64,000 nucleotides of DNA from Gilvimarinus gilvus (lineage in GTDB: Bacteria > Pseudomonadota > Gammaproteobacteria > Pseudomonadales > Cellvibrionaceae): the NCBI RefSeq assembly GCF_030518155.1, contig NZ_JAULRU010000514.1:62001-126000 (forward strand), read 5' to 3'. Positions within the stretch are counted from its first letter, which is position 1; each line of letters begins with the position of its first letter. This document shows positions 8,286 to 18,975 of the stretch, piece after piece. Made by a program: the position numbers and the translations under genes. The notes beneath the pieces were generated by a model, which was given only the letters and a program-made list of their open reading frames with translations, made no database searches and was not told where the DNA came from.

Positions 8286-8924
8286 TTATTCGCTGTCGCC
8301 TTCGCCTTCTTCTGCTTCAGACTCAGAGTCTTCGCTAACGCCTTTAGGCTTGTTCACAGTCACAACGGGCTGGTCGTGATCGGAACCGAGAGCCAACTCA
8401 ACAGAGGAGACACCTTTAGGCAGTTTCAGATCAGAGATGTGCACCACTTGACCCAGTTCAACGTCGAGTAAATCTACTTCGATGAACTCAGGCAAGTCGG
8501 CTGGCAGACAGCTAACTTCCAGCTGTACCATGTTGTGAACAATCTTACCGCCTTGCATTTTAACGCCTTTACAGGCTTCTTCGTTTAAGAAGTGCAGCGG
8601 TACGCTGGTGTTCAGTTTCTTAGTTTTCAATACACGCATAAAGTCTGCGTGAATGATTTGTGGCTTGGCTGGGTGACGCTGCAAGTCTTTCAGGATAACG
8701 TCTTCAGATTTCTCACCAATCTTCAAAGAGATGATGTGTGAGTAAAACGCTTCGTTTTCCAGTTGCTTCAGCAGGTCTTTTTGAACCAGGCTGATGTTTA
8801 CAGGCTTTTTGTTGCCGCCGTAAACAATGGCAGGTACTTCGCCAGCCAGACGACGCAGGCGGCGGCTCGCACCTTTCCCTGTGTCCTCACGGCTTGTTGC
8901 ATTCAATACAAAATCTTCACTCAT
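8286..8924 (-). CDS. rplY: 50S ribosomal protein L25, long (CTC) form
   Basis: A 212-residue L25/general-stress CTC protein: an N-terminal 5S-rRNA-binding domain ([20 protein letters not shown]) and a C-terminal beta domain, with a very acidic tail ([16 protein letters not shown]) seen in many gammaproteobacterial long forms. Downstream of prs and upstream of pth, likely co-transcribed. Confidence 0.96.
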   Translation of the reverse strand: MSEDFVLNATSREDTGKGASRRLRRLAGEVPAIVYGGNKKPVNISLVQKDLLKQLENEAFYSHIISLKIGEKSEDVILKDLQRHPAKPQIIHADFMRVLKTKKLNTSVPLHFLNEEACKGVKMQGGKIVHNMVQLEVSCLPADLPEFIEVDLLDVELGQVVHISDLKLPKGVSSVELALGSDHDQPVVTVNKPKGVSEDSESEAEEGEGDSE

Positions 8925-9026
8925 TGTGAAATTCCTCTGTGTAAACCATACAGGTCCGCGACCAGAACACTATATGGGATAGTTAACACTGCAACCCTAT
9001 GTTGCAGGTTTATCCTGAGCCTCCGC

Positions 9027-9968
9027 CTAGCGGAACATCGCACTCAGAGATTCTTCGTTGCTCAAACGGCGCACCGCTTCAGCTAACATTCTTGACAGGG
9101 TCAACACACGAACACGTTCGCAGTTTGACGCCGCTTCGCTCAGGGGGATGGAGTCGGTAATGACCAGTTCATCCAATACTGAGTTGTTTAAATTCTCGAT
9201 CGCCTTGCCCGACAGCACCGGGTGGGTAGCGTAGGCCACCACTTTTTTAGCGCCTTGCGCTTTAAGTGCCGCCGCGGCGTTACACAAGGTGCCGGCGGTA
9301 TCGACCATGTCGTCCACCAGCAAGCAGGTGCGGTCTTCGATTTCACCGATAATATTCATCACTTCGGCCACATTGGCGGTGGGGCGACGTTTATCGATGA
9401 TGGCCAGATCAACACCCAGTTGTTTGGCCACGGCGCGGGCGCGAACCACACCGCCGATGTCCGGCGATACCACCACCAGATCTTCAAACTGTTGCGACTC
9501 GATGTCCTCCAGCAATACTGGTGAGCCGTAGACGTTGTCCACGGGTACATCGAAGAAGCCCTGAATCTGCTCTGCGTGCAGATCGACCGTAAGCAAGCGG
9601 TCAATGCCGGCGCCTACCATCATGTCTGCAACGACCTTCGCGGTAATAGGCACCCGGGCCGAACGCACCCGGCGGTCTTGCCGCGCGTAACCGAAGTAGG
9701 GCACCACCGCGGTAATACGGCCGGCCGATGCGCGCCTTAAGGCGTCGACCATAACGATCAACTCAATCAGGTTGTCGTTGGTCGGAGCGCAAGTGGGCTG
9801 CACAACGAAGACGTCACGACCTCGAACGTTAACGTTTAGCTCTACCGCGACCTCGCCGTCACTGAATTGGGAGACGGAAACGTCGCCCAGCGTCATGCCC
9901 AGATGATCGACAACTTTTTGTGCGAGCTCTGGGTTGGCATTGCCGGTAAAGACCATCAAGTCCGTCAC
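9027..9968 (-). CDS. prs: ribose-phosphate pyrophosphokinase
   Basis: A 313-residue PRPP synthetase that makes PRPP from ribose-5-phosphate and ATP for nucleotide, His and Trp synthesis. Visible blocks: [16 protein letters not shown], the flexible-loop region [28 protein letters not shown] (Mg-binding His) and the PRPP loop [12 protein letters not shown]. Start at [15 protein letters not shown] is the family start. The 224-nt gap to tRNA-Gln probably holds its promoter. Confidence 0.98.
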   Translation of the reverse strand: MTDLMVFTGNANPELAQKVVDHLGMTLGDVSVSQFSDGEVAVELNVNVRGRDVFVVQPTCAPTNDNLIELIVMVDALRRASAGRITAVVPYFGYARQDRRVRSARVPITAKVVADMMVGAGIDRLLTVDLHAEQIQGFFDVPVDNVYGSPVLLEDIESQQFEDLVVVSPDIGGVVRARAVAKQLGVDLAIIDKRRPTANVAEVMNIIGEIEDRTCLLVDDMVDTAGTLCNAAAALKAQGAKKVVAYATHPVLSGKAIENLNNSVLDELVITDSIPLSEAASNCERVRVLTLSRMLAEAVRRLSNEESLSAMFR

Positions 9969-10192
9969 GTCAGGTACCCTTCTGTTTGTTCATGTTCTTT
10001 CGTTTTTATCCGCCAAACGCAGATAAAACAACAGCACTGCGCGTTCGCACAGTGCTGCGTATGATAACCCGGCGCTGGGGCCAGAGCGAATTCGCGAAGG
10101 GAAAATCCTCTTTGGGAGGAGGGCCCTCAACGCAGAGGTTTAAGTCCTCAAGCTCTAGCGTGGCAAGCTAGCCGTCGGGGTACCGAGGAAAA

Positions 10193-10267
10193 TGGCTGGG
10201 GTGGAAGGATTCGAACCTTCGCATGACGGGATCAAAACCCGCTGCCTTACCGCTTGGCTACACCCCA
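10193..10267 (-). tRNA. tRNA-Gln (TTG)
   Basis: 75 nt on the minus strand: acceptor TGGGGTG pairs with CACCCCA region, anticodon arm GCGGG-TTTTGAT-CCCGT with TTG at the anticodon, T-arm AAGG-TTCGAAT-CCTT, discriminator G and encoded CCA (10193-10195). It sits between ispE and prs, the conserved position in Pseudomonas-type genomes. Confidence 0.97.
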
Positions 10268-10273
10268 GTAGTA

Positions 10274-11134
10274 TCATTCAGGAAGATGTTCAAACAGTGC
10301 GGAGCGGGAAACGCCCTTGGCGACAAATCCGGGTAAGTTGTCCGGTGCCTGCGCTAACACGGCGCGGGCTTCGCCTTCACTGTTGAACGGAGCAAACACA
10401 CAGGCCCCTGTTCCTGTCATTCTCGCATTGTCGTTAAATTTCTTCAACCAAATCAGTGCGTTATCAACTTCTGGATAAAGCTTTCTGACCAGAGGTTCAC
10501 AGTCATTTCGTGTACCCCCCTGCGAGAAGGCCGCTACTTTAATGGGGCGTGTGTCTCTTGTCAAATCTTTATGTGAAAAAACTGTTGCAGTGCTTACATG
10601 ACAGTCAGGTTGGACAACGGTAAACCACTTTGGCGGCAAATCCAGCGCGGTTAATTGCTCTCCGACGCCTTCGGCCCAGGCCGAACATGCGTTGATAAAC
10701 ACCGGTACATCGGCGCCGAGGCTAAGTCCAAGGCTCATGAGCGAGGGTTTGTCTATATTAAGCTGCCACAGTTGGTTGAGGGCGACCAAGGTCGTTGCCG
10801 CGTCGCTGCTGCCACCGCCAATGCCGCCGCCCATCGGCAGTACCTTGTCGAGCTGAATATCGGCACCGAGTCGACGGCTATTACCGCTTGCCTGGGCGGC
10901 TGCCTGCAGTGCGCGGGCGGCACGAACAATAAGGTTATCGCTGTAGTTCACACCCGTTAGATTGCTGGATAAATTTAGCTGACCGTCTGCGCGCGCTCGG
11001 AAAGTTAGCGTGTCGCCGTAATCGAGTAACTGAAAGATCGTTTGCAATTGGTGGTAGCCGTCATTGCGACGCCCTGTGATATGCAAAAATAAGTTCAGTT
11101 TGGCGGGTGCGAGCAACACCAGAGGGTCAGTCAC
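10274..11134 (-). CDS. ispE: 4-diphosphocytidyl-2-C-methyl-D-erythritol kinase
   Basis: GHMP kinase of the MEP isoprenoid pathway, 286 residues. The GTG at 11134 is chosen: it gives [19 protein letters not shown], the family start, and GGGAG lies 7-11 nt upstream; an ATG at 11182 would add 16 unrelated residues inside lolB. The ATP loop is [18 protein letters not shown], and the end has [11 protein letters not shown]. The GTG overlaps the lolB stop by 8 nt, so translation is probably coupled to lolB. Confidence 0.95.
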   Translation of the reverse strand: MTDPLVLLAPAKLNLFLHITGRRNDGYHQLQTIFQLLDYGDTLTFRARADGQLNLSSNLTGVNYSDNLIVRAARALQAAAQASGNSRRLGADIQLDKVLPMGGGIGGGSSDAATTLVALNQLWQLNIDKPSLMSLGLSLGADVPVFINACSAWAEGVGEQLTALDLPPKWFTVVQPDCHVSTATVFSHKDLTRDTRPIKVAAFSQGGTRNDCEPLVRKLYPEVDNALIWLKKFNDNARMTGTGACVFAPFNSEGEARAVLAQAPDNLPGFVAKGVSRSALFEHLPE

Positions 11135-11777
11135 GATCCAACTCCCACTGATGAATCGCGAGGACAACACGGATGCCGTCATCGGTATTTACTGGGCGCT
11201 CGGCGCGAACGTAACCCGGCAAGAGCAGGCCGTCGACCCATTGATGGCGCTTGATCTGCAGTGTCCAGCCCGCTTGTTGAAACTGCTCAAGTGCTCCTGC
11301 GGCGGTATAACTTTGCTGGTCGACGGCATGGTCGGGCGCGGGAACACCACGCACCCAGTAACTGAGTAATCCAACCGGCAGTTGCCAACCGGTGGCTTGA
11401 TACAATAGGGTTTCGGCATCGCGTGCGATAAGGGGCGGTTCACCGCTTTGGGTGAGTGTGACTTGCTGCTCGCTGCCCTCTATGACCACCCGGCCCGTGC
11501 CCAGTGGTCCGGCCAGGCTCAGATGAAACTCCGACCCATGTTGGCGCCAGCTAAGCCGCGCCGAGCCGTTATCATCGGGCAGACGTATACCGAGCTTGCC
11601 CTCTAGTTGCCAGTTATCCAGTTGTTGCAGGCGCGGCAGCTGCTCGCTGTAGTCGACGTCTAAAAGCTTAGGTGGGACCTGGGCGCAGTGAGTGAGCGCC
11701 AGCAGTGCGAGCGCAAAACTGACCAGGCGCCAATTAATGCCGGGCGATATATAGCGGTGGGCTTTACTGATTGTCAT
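11127..11777 (-). CDS. lolB: outer-membrane lipoprotein receptor LolB
   Basis: A 216-residue lipoprotein that accepts lipoproteins from LolA and inserts them in the outer membrane. The signal is long, ending in a lipobox-like LALTHC (Cys about 31). [27 protein letters not shown] and YWVRGVPAP are typical LolB blocks. Downstream of the TPR lipoprotein gene by 3 nt and overlapping ispE. Confidence 0.93.
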   Translation of the reverse strand: MTISKAHRYISPGINWRLVSFALALLALTHCAQVPPKLLDVDYSEQLPRLQQLDNWQLEGKLGIRLPDDNGSARLSWRQHGSEFHLSLAGPLGTGRVVIEGSEQQVTLTQSGEPPLIARDAETLLYQATGWQLPVGLLSYWVRGVPAPDHAVDQQSYTAAGALEQFQQAGWTLQIKRHQWVDGLLLPGYVRAERPVNTDDGIRVVLAIHQWELDRD

Positions 11778-11780
11778 GAA

Positions 11781-13535
11781 TTATTGCGGGTCCGGCTCTG
11801 CCAGCGCGTCACGCGGTACATCGAGACGCTCCAGAGTTTCCAAAATATAAGGGCTTTCAGGGTGCAGTTCGAGCCCCTGACTCCAAATGCTTTTGGCCTC
11901 ATCACGTTGACTGTTGACCCACAGGGCTTCGCCTAAGTGCGCCGCTATTTCATGGTCCGGGTAAATATGAATGGCCTTGCGCAAATAGCGGATGGCAATT
12001 TCCAGATTGCCCAAACGATAGTGCACCCAGCCCAGACTGTCGATTGTTGCGGGGTCGTCAGGCTGCAGCTCCAGGGCTTGTTTTATAAGCTCGTAGGCCT
12101 CGCTGTAACGCTCGGTATTTTCGGTCAGAATATAGCCCAGTGCATTGAGCGCGGTAGCGTTGTTCGGATCGTATTCAACAATGGTGCGCAAGTCTTGTTC
12201 TGCCAGCTCGTGATTGCCAAGTTGCTCATGCAACATAGCGCGCGAGTAGAGTAGGTCGCTGTTTTGCGGCTCCGCGGTCAAGGGCTCGTTTAACACCTTC
12301 AGTGCTTCGTCGGGCCGCTCAGCCTCTATAAGTCGTTGCTGGTAAATCAGAGTGAGTTGGTCGCGCTGTTCGTCCGGAACATAGTTCAACATGCGTTGGT
12401 AGTGGTTGGCTGCGCTCGCGGCTTGACCCTGAGCCAGGTAGATTGCCAGTATTTGCGCGTTGGCGGCGGCAAACTCGTCGCCGAGTCTGACCCGCGAATA
12501 CTGTTTAAGCGCTTCATCGGGCTGGTCGCGACTTTCGGCTAACTTACCGAGGAAGAAGTGCGCCGCATTGCTGTCTTTGCCCAACTCAAGAAGCGCGTAA
12601 TAGCTGCGCTCGGCGGTGAGTAAGTCACCACGTTGCTCGGCGACCAGCGCCAGTGCATGCAGCATATCGGCATCTTGCGGGTTGGTATCGACCAACTGCT
12701 GAAACTCGCTCTGGGCGGTTTCTAGGTCGGTGAAGGTGAGCAGGCGCGCGTACTGCAGGCGCAGCCGGGTGTTGTCGGGATCACTGGCCAGCTTGCCTTC
12801 GATGAGCGCTAAGGCCTCTGCGTTGCGTTTTTGTTGGTGCATCAGTCCCGAGGCCAATACCAGCGCATGAGTGTTGTTTGGCTCCAGCGCCAGCGCCTGA
12901 TTTGCCAGCGCCAACGCTTGTTCGGGGCGCTGTTGCTGTTGCAATAATAGTCCTGTGCCGATGAGCAGCGAAATATTTGTGGGTTCCTCGGTGAGCAACA
13001 ACTGGTATTGCTCGAGCAGTTGTTCGCGTTGGGTATCGGTTACCTGCTGGGCGTTGGCAGCAATGCTTTGATACAAACTGCCGCTATCGCGGGTGGTGCC
13101 CCGCTTGGTAATGTTAAAGGCCTCCATTAATCGGTCGGCCTCTATGAGCGCCAAGATGGCGGAGGCCTGTGCATCCTGATTGTCGGGTGCGGCTTCGGCC
13201 CAAATGGCTGCCGTGCGCTGGGCCGTCTCTTTATCGCCTAAATAACGGGCAATGCGAAAGGCGCGCTCTGCGACTTTCGGGTCTCGGGTTTGCTCCGCTT
13301 GCTGGGCGTAATTGGCCAGGGCGACATCGAAGCGGCCGCGGCTGCCGGCTATCTCGGCACTCAATAGCGCGTAGAAAGTGTCGCTGGTAAACGGGCGAGG
13401 CGGCAGCTCTGGCGGCTCGACAGGCTCCGCTTTAACCACAGGTTCTTCGACAGGAGGTTCAATAATGGCCTGCTGTACACAACCGGTCAGTGCAATGGCG
13501 ACTAAGGCCGCACCGACCTTTAAAACTGCTTTCAT
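11781..13535 (-). CDS. TPR-repeat outer-membrane lipoprotein
   Basis: 584 residues: lipoprotein signal [19 protein letters not shown], a Pro/Glu-rich spacer (about 20-45), then at least ten tetratricopeptide repeats across the rest, for example [20 protein letters not shown] and [25 protein letters not shown] lipoproteins at this position upstream of lolB are widespread in Pseudomonas-like genomes; the partner and function are not known. First gene of the lolB-ispE operon, divergent from hemA. Confidence 0.9.
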   Translation of the reverse strand: MKAVLKVGAALVAIALTGCVQQAIIEPPVEEPVVKAEPVEPPELPPRPFTSDTFYALLSAEIAGSRGRFDVALANYAQQAEQTRDPKVAERAFRIARYLGDKETAQRTAAIWAEAAPDNQDAQASAILALIEADRLMEAFNITKRGTTRDSGSLYQSIAANAQQVTDTQREQLLEQYQLLLTEEPTNISLLIGTGLLLQQQQRPEQALALANQALALEPNNTHALVLASGLMHQQKRNAEALALIEGKLASDPDNTRLRLQYARLLTFTDLETAQSEFQQLVDTNPQDADMLHALALVAEQRGDLLTAERSYYALLELGKDSNAAHFFLGKLAESRDQPDEALKQYSRVRLGDEFAAANAQILAIYLAQGQAASAANHYQRMLNYVPDEQRDQLTLIYQQRLIEAERPDEALKVLNEPLTAEPQNSDLLYSRAMLHEQLGNHELAEQDLRTIVEYDPNNATALNALGYILTENTERYSEAYELIKQALELQPDDPATIDSLGWVHYRLGNLEIAIRYLRKAIHIYPDHEIAAHLGEALWVNSQRDEAKSIWSQGLELHPESPYILETLERLDVPRDALAEPDPQ

Positions 13536-13655
13536 TTGGCGATCCTAAATCAGGTACCCTGCGGGGGAATGTCAGTCATAGTAAAATGCCACTTGTCAGC
13601 GGCCTTGCCTAGCTGGACAATGACGCCCCTATTAACGGTACTAGTACACTCTTGC

Positions 13656-14933
13656 ATGACATTATTGGCTTTTGGGATCAATCATACAACCGCTCCTCTC
13701 GCAATTCGAGAGCGGGTAGCCTTTGCCCCCGACGCCATGAATGCCGCCCTGCAGGGGGCCCGCGGTCAAACCGGTGCCAGCGAGGCGGCCATATTATCAA
13801 CCTGTAACCGCACCGAAATATACCTGGAGTCAGAGCAGCAAGCCGAGCAGGTACTGAGTTGGCTGGTGGCTCATTCCGATGTTTCGGAAGCTGAATTAGT
13901 GGATTGTCACTACCTTTTACGCGGCGACGACGCTTTGCGACACATGATGAAAGTCGCCGGCGGTCTCGATTCTCTGGTGTTAGGCGAACCGCAAATTCTG
14001 GGGCAGATGAAGTCTGCGTACGCCATGGCGCGCGAGGCCGGAACCGTCGGCGCTAGTCTGCATGCGGCTTTTCAGCAAGTGTTTGCCGTGGCCAAACAGG
14101 TGCGCAGTCAAACCGGTATTGGTGAGAATCCGGTATCCGTTGCCTATACCGCCGTGACGTTGGCGCAGCAGATCTTTTCTGATCTCAAGCAGGATACAGC
14201 GTTATTGGTGGGTGCTGGCGAGACAATTGAGCTGGTGGCGCAGCATTTGAGCGAGCAGGGCATTCAGCACATTGTTGTCGCTAACCGCACGCTGGATCGG
14301 GCCCAGGCTTTGGCCGGCCGCCATCGCGGCGAAGCGATTTTGTTGTCGGAGATACCGGAGCATTTGCACCGGGCCGATATTGTGATTTCCTCCACGGCGA
14401 GTCAGCTGCCACTACTGGGTAAGGGCGCGGTGGAGTCAGCGCTAAAAGTGCGCAAACACAAGCCCATGTTTATGCTGGATATTGCGGTGCCGCGCGATAT
14501 TGAGGCCGAGGTGGGTGATCTGGCCGATGTTTATCTCTATACCGTTGATGACTTGCAAGTGGTCATTGACCAAAACCTTAAAAGCCGGCAGGAAGCGGCA
14601 GACCGCGCCTTAAATATTATTGAAGGCGGGGTGGAAAACTTCCGCCGTGAACAGCGTGCGCTGGATGCGGTAGACACCATTCGGGCTTACCGCGCTAAGG
14701 CCGAACAGTTGCGAGAACAAGAGCTACTAAAAGCGCTGAATCAGCTGCAAGGCGGAGCGGAACCGGAAAAGGTATTAAACCAATTGGCTCGCAACTTAAC
14801 CAATAAATTGTTACACGCACCGACTACCGCATTGCGCGAAGCCAGTGCTAAAGGCGAATACGACACGCTGCGATTGGCGCACGATCTGTTTGCCATCACC
14901 CAAGACGATATTGAACGCAGCGAGAACGAATGA
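13656..14933 (+). CDS. hemA: glutamyl-tRNA reductase
   Basis: 425 residues from the ATG at 13656 ([20 protein letters not shown]), which is the family start; upstream ATGs at 13536 and 13620 are in frame but add unrelated sequence. It reduces Glu-tRNA to glutamate-1-semialdehyde for haem synthesis. Catalytic Cys is in [11 protein letters not shown]; the NADPH domain has [14 protein letters not shown]; the dimerisation helices end the protein. It overlaps prfA by 4 nt (ATGA). Confidence 0.97.
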   Translation: MTLLAFGINHTTAPLAIRERVAFAPDAMNAALQGARGQTGASEAAILSTCNRTEIYLESEQQAEQVLSWLVAHSDVSEAELVDCHYLLRGDDALRHMMKVAGGLDSLVLGEPQILGQMKSAYAMAREAGTVGASLHAAFQQVFAVAKQVRSQTGIGENPVSVAYTAVTLAQQIFSDLKQDTALLVGAGETIELVAQHLSEQGIQHIVVANRTLDRAQALAGRHRGEAILLSEIPEHLHRADIVISSTASQLPLLGKGAVESALKVRKHKPMFMLDIAVPRDIEAEVGDLADVYLYTVDDLQVVIDQNLKSRQEAADRALNIIEGGVENFRREQRALDAVDTIRAYRAKAEQLREQELLKALNQLQGGAEPEKVLNQLARNLTNKLLHAPTTALREASAKGEYDTLRLAHDLFAITQDDIERSENE

Positions 14934-16012
14934 AAGCTTCTATTTTAGAAAAACTCGACAAGCTTAGTGAGCGCAACGAAGAAGTCAGTGCACTTTTGTC
15001 CGATGGCGACGTTATTACCAATCAGGACAAGTTTCGTGAGTTGTCAAAGGAATACGCTGAGCTTGAGCCGGTTATGGCGACTTATCAGCGCTATCGTACT
15101 GTGCTCGAGGATGTTGAAGAAGCGCGCTCTATGCTCGACGAAGGCGATGCCGAAATGGTTGAAATGGCCCGCGAAGAAATCGACAGTGGTGAGGCCGAAA
15201 AAGAGGCGTTGGAGGTAGAACTACAGAAGCTATTGCTACCGAAAGATCCCAACGATGATAAAAACGTGTTTCTGGAAATTCGCGCGGGCACGGGAGGCGA
15301 TGAAGCCGCCATCTTCTCCGGCGATTTGTTTCGTATGTATTCACGCTACTGTGAGCAGCGCGGCTGGAATATTGAAGTGCTCAGTGAAAATGCCGGTGAA
15401 CACGGCGGCTATAAAGAACTGATTACCCGTATCAGTGGCACCAATGTGTATTCTCAGCTTAAGTTTGAATCGGGCGCTCACCGTGTGCAGCGTGTCCCCG
15501 AGACTGAGTCGCAGGGGCGCATCCACACATCGGCGTGTACCGTTGCAGTAATGCCCGAGGCGGATGAGCTGGAAGAGGTGAATATCAACAAGAATGATAT
15601 TCGTGTCGATACTTTTCGCGCCTCGGGGGCCGGTGGTCAGCACGTTAACAAAACCGACTCGGCTATTCGCATTACGCACATCCCATCTGGTGTTGTCGTG
15701 GAGTGTCAGGACGAGCGCTCGCAGCATAAGAACCGGGCTCGGGCTATGTCGCTCTTGGCCGCTAAACTAAAAAGCTCGCAGGAAGAGTCCGCCGCCGCCA
15801 GCATTGCCGAAGAGCGGCGCTCACTGGTGGGCAGCGGTGACCGCTCTGAGCGTATTCGCACTTACAACTACCCGCAAGGGCGTGTGACCGATCATCGCAT
15901 TAATTTGACTTTGTATAAGCTCGATGAAGTAATGCAGGGTGCACTCAATGAAGTCATTGGGCCCTTGACGCAAGAGTATCAAGCCGATCAATTGGCGGCT
16001 TTGGCAGATTAA
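14930..16012 (+). CDS. prfA: peptide chain release factor 1
   Basis: 360 residues. RF1 reads UAA and UAG. The GGQ loop is in [14 protein letters not shown] and the codon-recognition motif region is [14 protein letters not shown]-like. Start overlaps hemA stop, and PrmC, which methylates the GGQ Gln, is encoded 3 nt downstream, so the substrate and its methylase are made together. Confidence 0.98.
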   Translation: MKASILEKLDKLSERNEEVSALLSDGDVITNQDKFRELSKEYAELEPVMATYQRYRTVLEDVEEARSMLDEGDAEMVEMAREEIDSGEAEKEALEVELQKLLLPKDPNDDKNVFLEIRAGTGGDEAAIFSGDLFRMYSRYCEQRGWNIEVLSENAGEHGGYKELITRISGTNVYSQLKFESGAHRVQRVPETESQGRIHTSACTVAVMPEADELEEVNINKNDIRVDTFRASGAGGQHVNKTDSAIRITHIPSGVVVECQDERSQHKNRARAMSLLAAKLKSSQEESAAASIAEERRSLVGSGDRSERIRTYNYPQGRVTDHRINLTLYKLDEVMQGALNEVIGPLTQEYQADQLAALAD

Positions 16013-16015
16013 TTC

Positions 16016-16849
16016 GTGCGTATCGATCAAGCGCTCAAACAGGCCGTGCAAACACTGCGAGACAGTGACAGCGCGCGCCTGGATGCCGAAGTACTGCTAA
16101 GTGACGTGCTCGATAAAAACCGCGCGTATTTATACACCTGGCCTGAGCGTGAGCTCTCGGGGCGCGACGCAGAATTGTTTGATAAGCTGATTGCCCGTCG
16201 CGCTGAGGGTGAGCCGGTTGCCTATATAACTCAAGTGCAAGAGTTTTGGTCTTTGCCGCTAAAAACTCATCGTTACACCTTGATCCCACGACCTGAAACC
16301 GAGCTGCTGGTGGAGCAGGCGCTGCTGCTACCTTTAGGTAGAACCGCGCACGTGCTTGATTTGGGTACAGGCACGGGCGCTATTGCCCTGGCACTTGCCG
16401 CTGAGCGTCCCGACTGGCAGATCAGTGCGGTGGATCGTATTGCTGAAAGCGTTGCGCTTGCGCGCGAGAATGCGGCGCACCTAAAGCTGAACATCAACGT
16501 TTATCAAAGCGACTGGTTTGACTGCGTGCCTAATGCGAGCCAGTTCGGATTGATTGTCAGTAACCCGCCATACATTGACGCAACTGACGAACATCTGGCG
16601 CAGGGCGATGTACGCTTTGAGCCAAAATCGGCGTTGGTGGCCAGCGAACAAGGGTTGGCGGATATTCGCCGAATCAGCGAGCAGGCGCTGGCTTATTTAC
16701 AGCCGGGTGGGTTCTTAATGTTTGAGCACGGATGGCAACAAGCCGCCGCGGTACGTGAATTAATGCAATGTTTAGGGTATTTGGATGTGCGCAGTGTAAA
16801 TGATTTGGCTGGCATTGAACGAATGACCATGGGGCAAAAAGCGTTGTGA
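16016..16849 (+). CDS. prmC: release-factor glutamine methyltransferase
   Basis: 277 residues, GTG start at 16016, 3 nt after prfA. Class I SAM methyltransferase with motif I VLDLGTGTGAIALALA and the glutamine-methylase motif NPPYI (in SNPPYIDA). Methylates the GGQ glutamine of RF1/RF2. Overlaps the moeB-like gene by 4 nt. Confidence 0.97.
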   Translation: MRIDQALKQAVQTLRDSDSARLDAEVLLSDVLDKNRAYLYTWPERELSGRDAELFDKLIARRAEGEPVAYITQVQEFWSLPLKTHRYTLIPRPETELLVEQALLLPLGRTAHVLDLGTGTGAIALALAAERPDWQISAVDRIAESVALARENAAHLKLNINVYQSDWFDCVPNASQFGLIVSNPPYIDATDEHLAQGDVRFEPKSALVASEQGLADIRRISEQALAYLQPGGFLMFEHGWQQAAAVRELMQCLGYLDVRSVNDLAGIERMTMGQKAL

Positions 16850-17607
16850 AAGAATTAACCGATTCACAACTGTTGCGCTATTCCCGCCAGATTATGCTGC
16901 CGCAGATGGATGTGGTAGGGCAGGAGAGATTGCTCAATGCCACCGCACTGGTATTGGGGGTGGGTGGGCTAGGCTCGCCGGTCGCGCTGTATTTAGCCAG
17001 TGCCGGGGTTGGCCGGCTGATTTTGGTGGATGACGATGATGTCGAACTTTCCAATTTGCAGCGGCAAATTGCGCATTCCTGTGCAGCTATTGGTCAGCCT
17101 AAAGTTGAGTCCGCCGCGGCAAGTGTGCATAGGCTCAATCCAGACGTGCAGTTAGAATTAATCGGTGAGCGGCCGTCAGCGGCGAAACTACAGCAGCTGG
17201 TCGATAGCGCTGATGTCGTCGTGGATTGCTCGGATAATTTCAGTACTCGCTTTCAGCTCAATGAATGCTGCGTTACAGCGCTTACCCCACTGGTGTCGGG
17301 CGCGGCGATTCGGCTGGAGGGGCAGGTCAGTGTTTTTGATTCACGCCAACCCGAGGCACCATGCTATCGCTGTTTATATCAGCCACAGCCGGATGAAAGC
17401 CTCAGTTGTTCAGCCAGTGGTGTTTTGGCACCACTGGTGGGCACAATCGGTTCCGTTCAGGCGCTGGAAGCGGTAAAGTTACTGACAGGTATAGGGCAGC
17501 CCTTGGTGGGGCGCGTCCAGTTTTATGATGCACTAAGCAGTAGCTGGCGCGAAATGCGGCTACCCAAAGATCCACAGTGTCCGGTTTGTGGCGACAGCGC
17601 GAGTTAG
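16846..17607 (+). CDS. moeB: MoeB/ThiF/HesA-family adenylyltransferase
   Basis: 253 residues, GTG start overlapping prmC. E1-like enzyme that adenylates the C-terminus of a sulfur-carrier protein (MoaD or ThiS). The nucleotide loop is LGVGGLGSPVALYLASAG; DCSDNFSTRF follows; the zinc site is formed by CYRCLY and CPVCG. Position after hemA-prfA-prmC is standard for moeB in this group; ThiF-type function cannot be separated by sequence alone. Confidence 0.9.
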   Translation: MKELTDSQLLRYSRQIMLPQMDVVGQERLLNATALVLGVGGLGSPVALYLASAGVGRLILVDDDDVELSNLQRQIAHSCAAIGQPKVESAAASVHRLNPDVQLELIGERPSAAKLQQLVDSADVVVDCSDNFSTRFQLNECCVTALTPLVSGAAIRLEGQVSVFDSRQPEAPCYRCLYQPQPDESLSCSASGVLAPLVGTIGSVQALEAVKLLTGIGQPLVGRVQFYDALSSSWREMRLPKDPQCPVCGDSAS

Positions 17608-17662
17608 ATGGATTGCGCACAAAAGGACAAATAACAAAAATTAAAATTAAGCAGGGATAAAC

Positions 17663-18967
17663 ATGCAAGAACAACCAACCTACAAAATTGTGTTGCTTGG
17701 CGCTCGCGCCGGCGTGATCGACGTGCAGGCGCAGGCGGGCTTCGCCAAGCTTTTCAAACTTCCCCCTGATAAAGTTGAAAAAATCTTCTCGGAACGGCGC
17801 CGGGTATTAAAAACGGGCCTAAGCCAGGATCAGGCCAATAAATACGTGGAGCGATTATCTGAGGTCGGTGTCGCCTGTGAAATAGTAGAGGAAGTGCCAG
17901 AGCCGGTTGCGCCGCCTGAAACGGCAGCCAGTGCGATTGAAACCGACGCGGAAGGTACGCCGCCCCCACCGCAAACTAATGCGCACGATGCACAGGACGA
18001 TGGCGAAGCGCGCGAGGTCGCGTTCGAATTTACCGGTGATGGCTTTGAGTATTTTAAGATCTGGATCGTCAATATTTTGCTATCCATTGTGACATTGGGT
18101 ATTTATTCGGCCTGGGCCAAAGTGCGCAACAAACAGTATTTTTATGGCAATACGTATTTGGATGACGCCAGCTTTGAATACAGTGCGGACCCAATTAAAA
18201 TTTTAATTGGTCGTGCTATCGCTTTTGTGTTTTTGGTTTTTTACACCGTTAGCGGGCAAATCTCCATTGTGGTTGGTTTAATAACGGGCTTATTGTTTAT
18301 GGTGGCGGTGCCCTGGGTTATTTGTAAGTCTATGCGGTTCAACGCTCGCTACTCTAGTTATCGCAATGTACGCTTCACGTTTAACGGTCGCTTGGGCGAT
18401 GCGGCGCTGGCGTTTATCCTCTGGCCGATTCTGGGCATGCTGACCATCGGTATATTGATTCCCTATGCGATATTTCAGCAAAAAAAGTTTATTTATGCCA
18501 ATCATGGCTATGGCACACAACAATTCGAGTTTAGTGCCACAGCGGGCCAATATTATGTCGCCATTTTGCTGGCGATTGCGATCTATGTGGGAGCCGCTAT
18601 TACATTGCTAATCCCTTTTATCGGCCCGCTCATTGCCCTGGTAATTTACTTGTATGGTTTCGCTTACATCGTTACCGCATTGGCAAATATTAACTACAAT
18701 GCGATAACGCTTGGCAATCACGCGCTCAGTGCCAATTGGGATGCCAAAGAGTATTTAATTCTCGTCGCGGTCAATTCCCTGTTAACGGTGCTGACTTTGG
18801 GATTGTTTATTCCCTGGGCCAAGGTGCGCACGGCCCGGTATAAAGCTCGCTTCACGCAGGCGGTGTTTGTCGGTAATTTCGATACCATGGTTGAGCATGA
18901 GAAGGAGGCGGTTAACGCTTTGGCGGAATCTGTGGGTGATCTGTTCGATATTGAAATCGGCTTTTAA
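17663..18967 (+). CDS. DUF898 (YjgN-family) multi-pass membrane protein with N-terminal extension
   Basis: 434 residues. An N-terminal soluble part (about 1-110), with a helix-rich domain and a Pro/Ala-rich linker, precedes the YjgN/DUF898 domain, which begins at about EFTGDGFEYFKIWIVNILLS and has some eight membrane segments. The repeated LGIYSAWAKVRN and LGLFIPWAKVRTARY motifs are the hallmark of DUF898. Function unknown. The ribosome site GCAGGGA precedes the ATG. It is followed 9 nt later by an M48 protease gene, a pairing seen repeatedly for yjgN. Confidence 0.88.
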   Translation: MQEQPTYKIVLLGARAGVIDVQAQAGFAKLFKLPPDKVEKIFSERRRVLKTGLSQDQANKYVERLSEVGVACEIVEEVPEPVAPPETAASAIETDAEGTPPPPQTNAHDAQDDGEAREVAFEFTGDGFEYFKIWIVNILLSIVTLGIYSAWAKVRNKQYFYGNTYLDDASFEYSADPIKILIGRAIAFVFLVFYTVSGQISIVVGLITGLLFMVAVPWVICKSMRFNARYSSYRNVRFTFNGRLGDAALAFILWPILGMLTIGILIPYAIFQQKKFIYANHGYGTQQFEFSATAGQYYVAILLAIAIYVGAAITLLIPFIGPLIALVIYLYGFAYIVTALANINYNAITLGNHALSANWDAKEYLILVAVNSLLTVLTLGLFIPWAKVRTARYKARFTQAVFVGNFDTMVEHEKEAVNALAESVGDLFDIEIGF

Positions 18968-18975
18968 CGGAGTCA